DNA from: Flavobacteriaceae bacterium
GTDB taxonomy: Bacteria; Bacteroidota; Bacteroidia; Flavobacteriales; Flavobacteriaceae
Reading direction: 5' to 3'
DNA length: 9,036 nucleotides
NCBI GenBank assembly: GCA_030633285.1
Contig: DAOVTC010000031.1
Location: 1-9,036, forward strand
Shown piece by piece: positions 6,930 to 9,036 of the stretch; position 1 is the first letter of the stretch, and every line of letters begins with the position of its first letter. The notes beneath the pieces are model-generated. The model was not told where the DNA came from. It was given only the letters and a program-made list of their open reading frames with translations, and searched no databases. The translations under genes and the position numbers were made by a program.

Positions 6930-8591
6930 CTTTTTGTGCTCTTTTTTGTAAATTAATTTATCCGCTTTTTTTGATGTTTTATTTCCGGCTGGAGACAGGG
7001 TGTTTACGATGCCACTTTGAAGCGTTTTCCATAAGTAGTTACCAAAGCCTTTGAATTTTTCACGTTTGTGATACATAATTGCAACACGTTCTTTTTTATG
7101 TTTAACAGGGTTTGAGTTATGCAATACAACACCAACAGCCCAGCTTAAAAATTTATTTTTTTCAAGTGATTTTTTTTTATACACTGTTGCATTTAAATCA
7201 CGATAGAGCATCTTCATGGTTCCGCTTGAAGAATAATTATTCGCTTTTGCATTAAAAGTTAGTTTGTCTAAATTTCCTTTAAGAATCTTTAGTCCCAATG
7301 TGGGATATATGATATCATCATAATACTTAAATTTTGAAGTACCTAAACTTCCATCAAAATAAAAAGTATTTTTTGGATCATTCATTGGGATAATAAAATT
7401 TACTTTTAAACTCCCTTTATTCATTAAATTTCCGTGGACATTTATTTTTACAGGAGTATTGGAGTAGTCCTTAATATTCGATATATTATTAATTTTAGCA
7501 TAAATATTATTAATTGATAATTTCATTTCCATATCCTTATGTGGAAAACGATTCTCTGCTAATAAAAGACAATCTTCAAAAGAAACATGTTCAATGTAAA
7601 CAGGTATTTTTAACTCTTTTAGAATATCTTGTGGGAGTTTTTTATTTAAACTTTTATCAAATGGCTTTCTTCTGTCTTTGTAAAATTCGAACTCCCCTTT
7701 CGAAATTAAAATACTATCAATAAAAACACCTTTATTTTGTATCAGTTTTGTTAGATTAATATGATATAAATTAATTTTACCAATATCAAAAATGAATACA
7801 GAATTATTAAATTTATATTTTTTTGCTAAAGCAATTTTACCTTCTATTGGTTCATATTTAAGATTTATAACTTGAATATTAGATGTTTTTGTATTTAAAT
7901 TAACTTCGTCAATAAATAAGGTGTAATTTTCTTCAGAAACATCTAATTCAATATCATTAATTTTAAAAATTTCATCTATTAATTCGATTTTAAAAATTTC
8001 ATTTTTAACTTTCTTAAGTTTAAAACCATCTAGGTTAAAACTTACTGGTTTATGATGAAAAACTTGTTTTTCACTAATAGAATCAAATACGCTATATTGA
8101 ATATTGTTAAAATTTAATCGATCTATTTCAAATGCATTTATTTTTTCAATATGGATAGAGTCTATATTAAAAGTTTTTTCATCATTTGGTTCAGGTTTTT
8201 TTTTATTTGTTTCACGAATAAAAACATCATTGATTTCAATTTGACCAATTCGCACATTTTTTTTTAAAATATAGTCTAAAAAATAAACATCATTTATTTT
8301 TATAGTAGAAATTGTAATTCTTTCAAGACTATCATTTTTGATATTTTGAGATAAAGAATTTAATTTATGGTTTGTTTTTAAACCAATAAAAAAATTGTTA
8401 AGCGTAATTGACCTGTCAAATAATTTGAAGTTAACTTCCTTAACCTTCGTGGTGTATTTATCAGAATTACTATTGTTTATCAAGTCGACAATTTTATTTT
8501 CAACAAAACTTGAAATATAAATCTTGGACAAAAAAAGTAGCAGTATGATTATAGAAACTACAAATAGACTAATTTTTAAACTTCTTTTCAT
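6909..8591 (-). CDS. Membrane-anchored AsmA-like protein of unknown function
   Basis: The specific gene is not recognised. The 560-residue protein has a single N-terminal membrane segment (about 8-27) after a basic start, then a long, beta-rich region presumably in the periplasm. This region contains recurring strands with alternating hydrophobic residues: TISTIKINDVYF (93-104), VRIGQIEINDVFI (113-125), FNIDSIHIEKINAF (141-154) and VFIDSILISKGEFEFY (289-304). This architecture resembles the AsmA superfamily, whose members span or line the envelope and are linked to phospholipid transport or outer-membrane assembly. Assignment to AsmA or a related DUF is by resemblance only. The C-terminal part (about 478-535) has a conserved-looking FLSWAVGVVLHNSNP segment, and the tail (535-560) is very Lys-rich. 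Two A9 tracts on the coding strand encode Lys runs. The gene lies 73 bases downstream of the ArsC/Spx-like gene and may be co-transcribed with it or use the weak promoter at 8626-8658. Confidence 0.75.
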   Translation of the reverse strand: MKRSLKISLFVVSIIILLLFLSKIYISSFVENKIVDLINNSNSDKYTTKVKEVNFKLFDRSITLNNFFIGLKTNHKLNSLSQNIKNDSLERITISTIKINDVYFLDYILKKNVRIGQIEINDVFIRETNKKKPEPNDEKTFNIDSIHIEKINAFEIDRLNFNNIQYSVFDSISEKQVFHHKPVSFNLDGFKLKKVKNEIFKIELIDEIFKINDIELDVSEENYTLFIDEVNLNTKTSNIQVINLKYEPIEGKIALAKKYKFNNSVFIFDIGKINLYHINLTKLIQNKGVFIDSILISKGEFEFYKDRRKPFDKSLNKKLPQDILKELKIPVYIEHVSFEDCLLLAENRFPHKDMEMKLSINNIYAKINNISNIKDYSNTPVKINVHGNLMNKGSLKVNFIIPMNDPKNTFYFDGSLGTSKFKYYDDIIYPTLGLKILKGNLDKLTFNAKANNYSSSGTMKMLYRDLNATVYKKKSLEKNKFLSWAVGVVLHNSNPVKHKKERVAIMYHKREKFKGFGNYLWKTLQSGIVNTLSPAGNKTSKKADKLIYKKEHKKKKEAMQ

Positions 8592-8625
8592 TAATAATAC
8601 TTTAATAATGGCAATAGGCTTTTTA

Positions 8626-8658
8626 CAAACGAATAAATATTATTTTTTAAATGTACAA
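8626..8658 (-). promoter_or_regulatory. Weak candidate promoter for the AsmA-like gene
   Basis: On the minus strand, TTG (8656-8658) is followed after 22 bases by TTCGTTTG (8626-8633). This is one mismatch from the TANNTTTG consensus (A replaced by T). Transcription would begin about 30 bases before the ATG at 8591. The spacing is within the known range, but the mismatch is at a conserved position. Confidence 0.3.
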
Positions 8659-8664
8659 TATATT

Positions 8665-9012
8665 TTATTTAAAAGATTTTACTAACGAGTCTAAATTTTT
8701 TTTACTATTTCCAATAAATATTTTGTCATTAATAACAATAACAGGGCGTTTTAAAAAAGTATATTCTTCTAAAATTAATTGTTTGTAATCTATTTCGGTT
8801 AAATTTTGATTTTTTAAATCCATTGCCTTGTATTTCTTAGCTCTTCTGCTAAAAAGAGATTCATAAGTTCCAGATAATTCTTTCAACTCTACTAATTGTT
8901 TTACAGTTACAGGGTTTGATTTAATTTCTTGTAAAATAAAGCCGTCAAGCGGAATAGATTTTAGTATTTTTTTACAAGTATCACAGGTTTTTAAATGGTA
9001 TATTTTTTTCAT
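8665..9012 (-). CDS. ArsC/Spx family thioredoxin-fold protein
   Basis: This 115-residue protein is of the usual length for the ArsC/Spx/YffB family. It starts MKKIYHLKTCDTCKK, placing a CxxC pair (C10, C13) at the end of the first strand as in Spx and MgsR proteins. An RP pair (R89, P90) in FLKRPVIVIND matches the conserved Arg and cis-Pro of the family, and the GN at 101-102 follows as expected. The family includes glutaredoxin-linked arsenate reductases and the RNA-polymerase-binding regulator Spx. The name 'arsenate reductase' is often given automatically, but no ars gene (pump, regulator or arsenite exporter) is nearby, so a thiol-redox or regulatory role is at least as likely. It is cytoplasmic. 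It lies upstream of the AsmA-like gene on the same strand. Only 24 bases lie beyond its start, with no promoter match. Confidence 0.88.
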   Translation of the reverse strand: MKKIYHLKTCDTCKKILKSIPLDGFILQEIKSNPVTVKQLVELKELSGTYESLFSRRAKKYKAMDLKNQNLTEIDYKQLILEEYTFLKRPVIVINDKIFIGNSKKNLDSLVKSFK

Positions 9013-9036
9013 TAAATAGATTTAAATGGTATTTAT

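Noticed and set aside
7514..7723. A 69-codon plus-strand frame inside the AsmA-like gene.
   Set aside because: It lies wholly antisense to a long gene with consistent protein-like composition, and the translation has no recognisable motif.
8196..8204. A nine-base homopolymer in the AsmA-like gene (another at 7170-7178), considered as phase-variation sites.
   Set aside because: Both encode in-frame Lys runs in a gene that is intact, and such A-tracts are common in this genome (runs of 8 also occur in and beside alr).

Overview
This window looks like ordinary chromosome from a member of the Bacteroidota, most likely the family Flavobacteriaceae. The DNA is strongly AT-rich. Genes have A-rich leaders instead of Shine-Dalgarno sites. 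One intergenic region carries a clean Bacteroidota-type promoter (TTG, 17 bases, TATATTTG). Several proteins resemble the flavobacterial forms of their families, by recall of those families and not by a search. No RNA gene, mobile element, CRISPR array or integration site was seen.

Left part, plus strand: the window opens inside nadD (NAD biosynthesis), with only about a dozen N-terminal codons missing. After a 116-base gap with a good promoter come a membrane-anchored M23 peptidase, a GH3-family acyl-adenylating enzyme and a MOSC-domain protein. These three are closely spaced (43 and 3 bases) and look like one transcript.

Centre, minus strand: tdk (thymidine kinase) and alr (alanine racemase) form an overlapping pair. 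alr also overlaps the convergent MOSC gene by 11 bases. A 162-base divergent intergenic region separates tdk from a plus-strand pair at 5488-6907. That pair is an uncharacterised protein with a charged linker, then a DUF4254 protein, neither with a known function.

Right part, minus strand: a 560-residue membrane-anchored protein resembling the AsmA superfamily converges on the DUF4254 gene, with a hairpin spanning both stop codons. Upstream of it is a small ArsC/Spx-like thioredoxin-fold protein.

The functions that can be named are housekeeping: NAD synthesis, thymidine salvage, and D-alanine supply and peptidoglycan hydrolysis for the cell wall. I do not see a defence island, secondary-metabolite cluster or other obvious new system. 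The parts with most unknown biology are the 5488-6907 pair, the GH3 enzyme and the AsmA-like protein.
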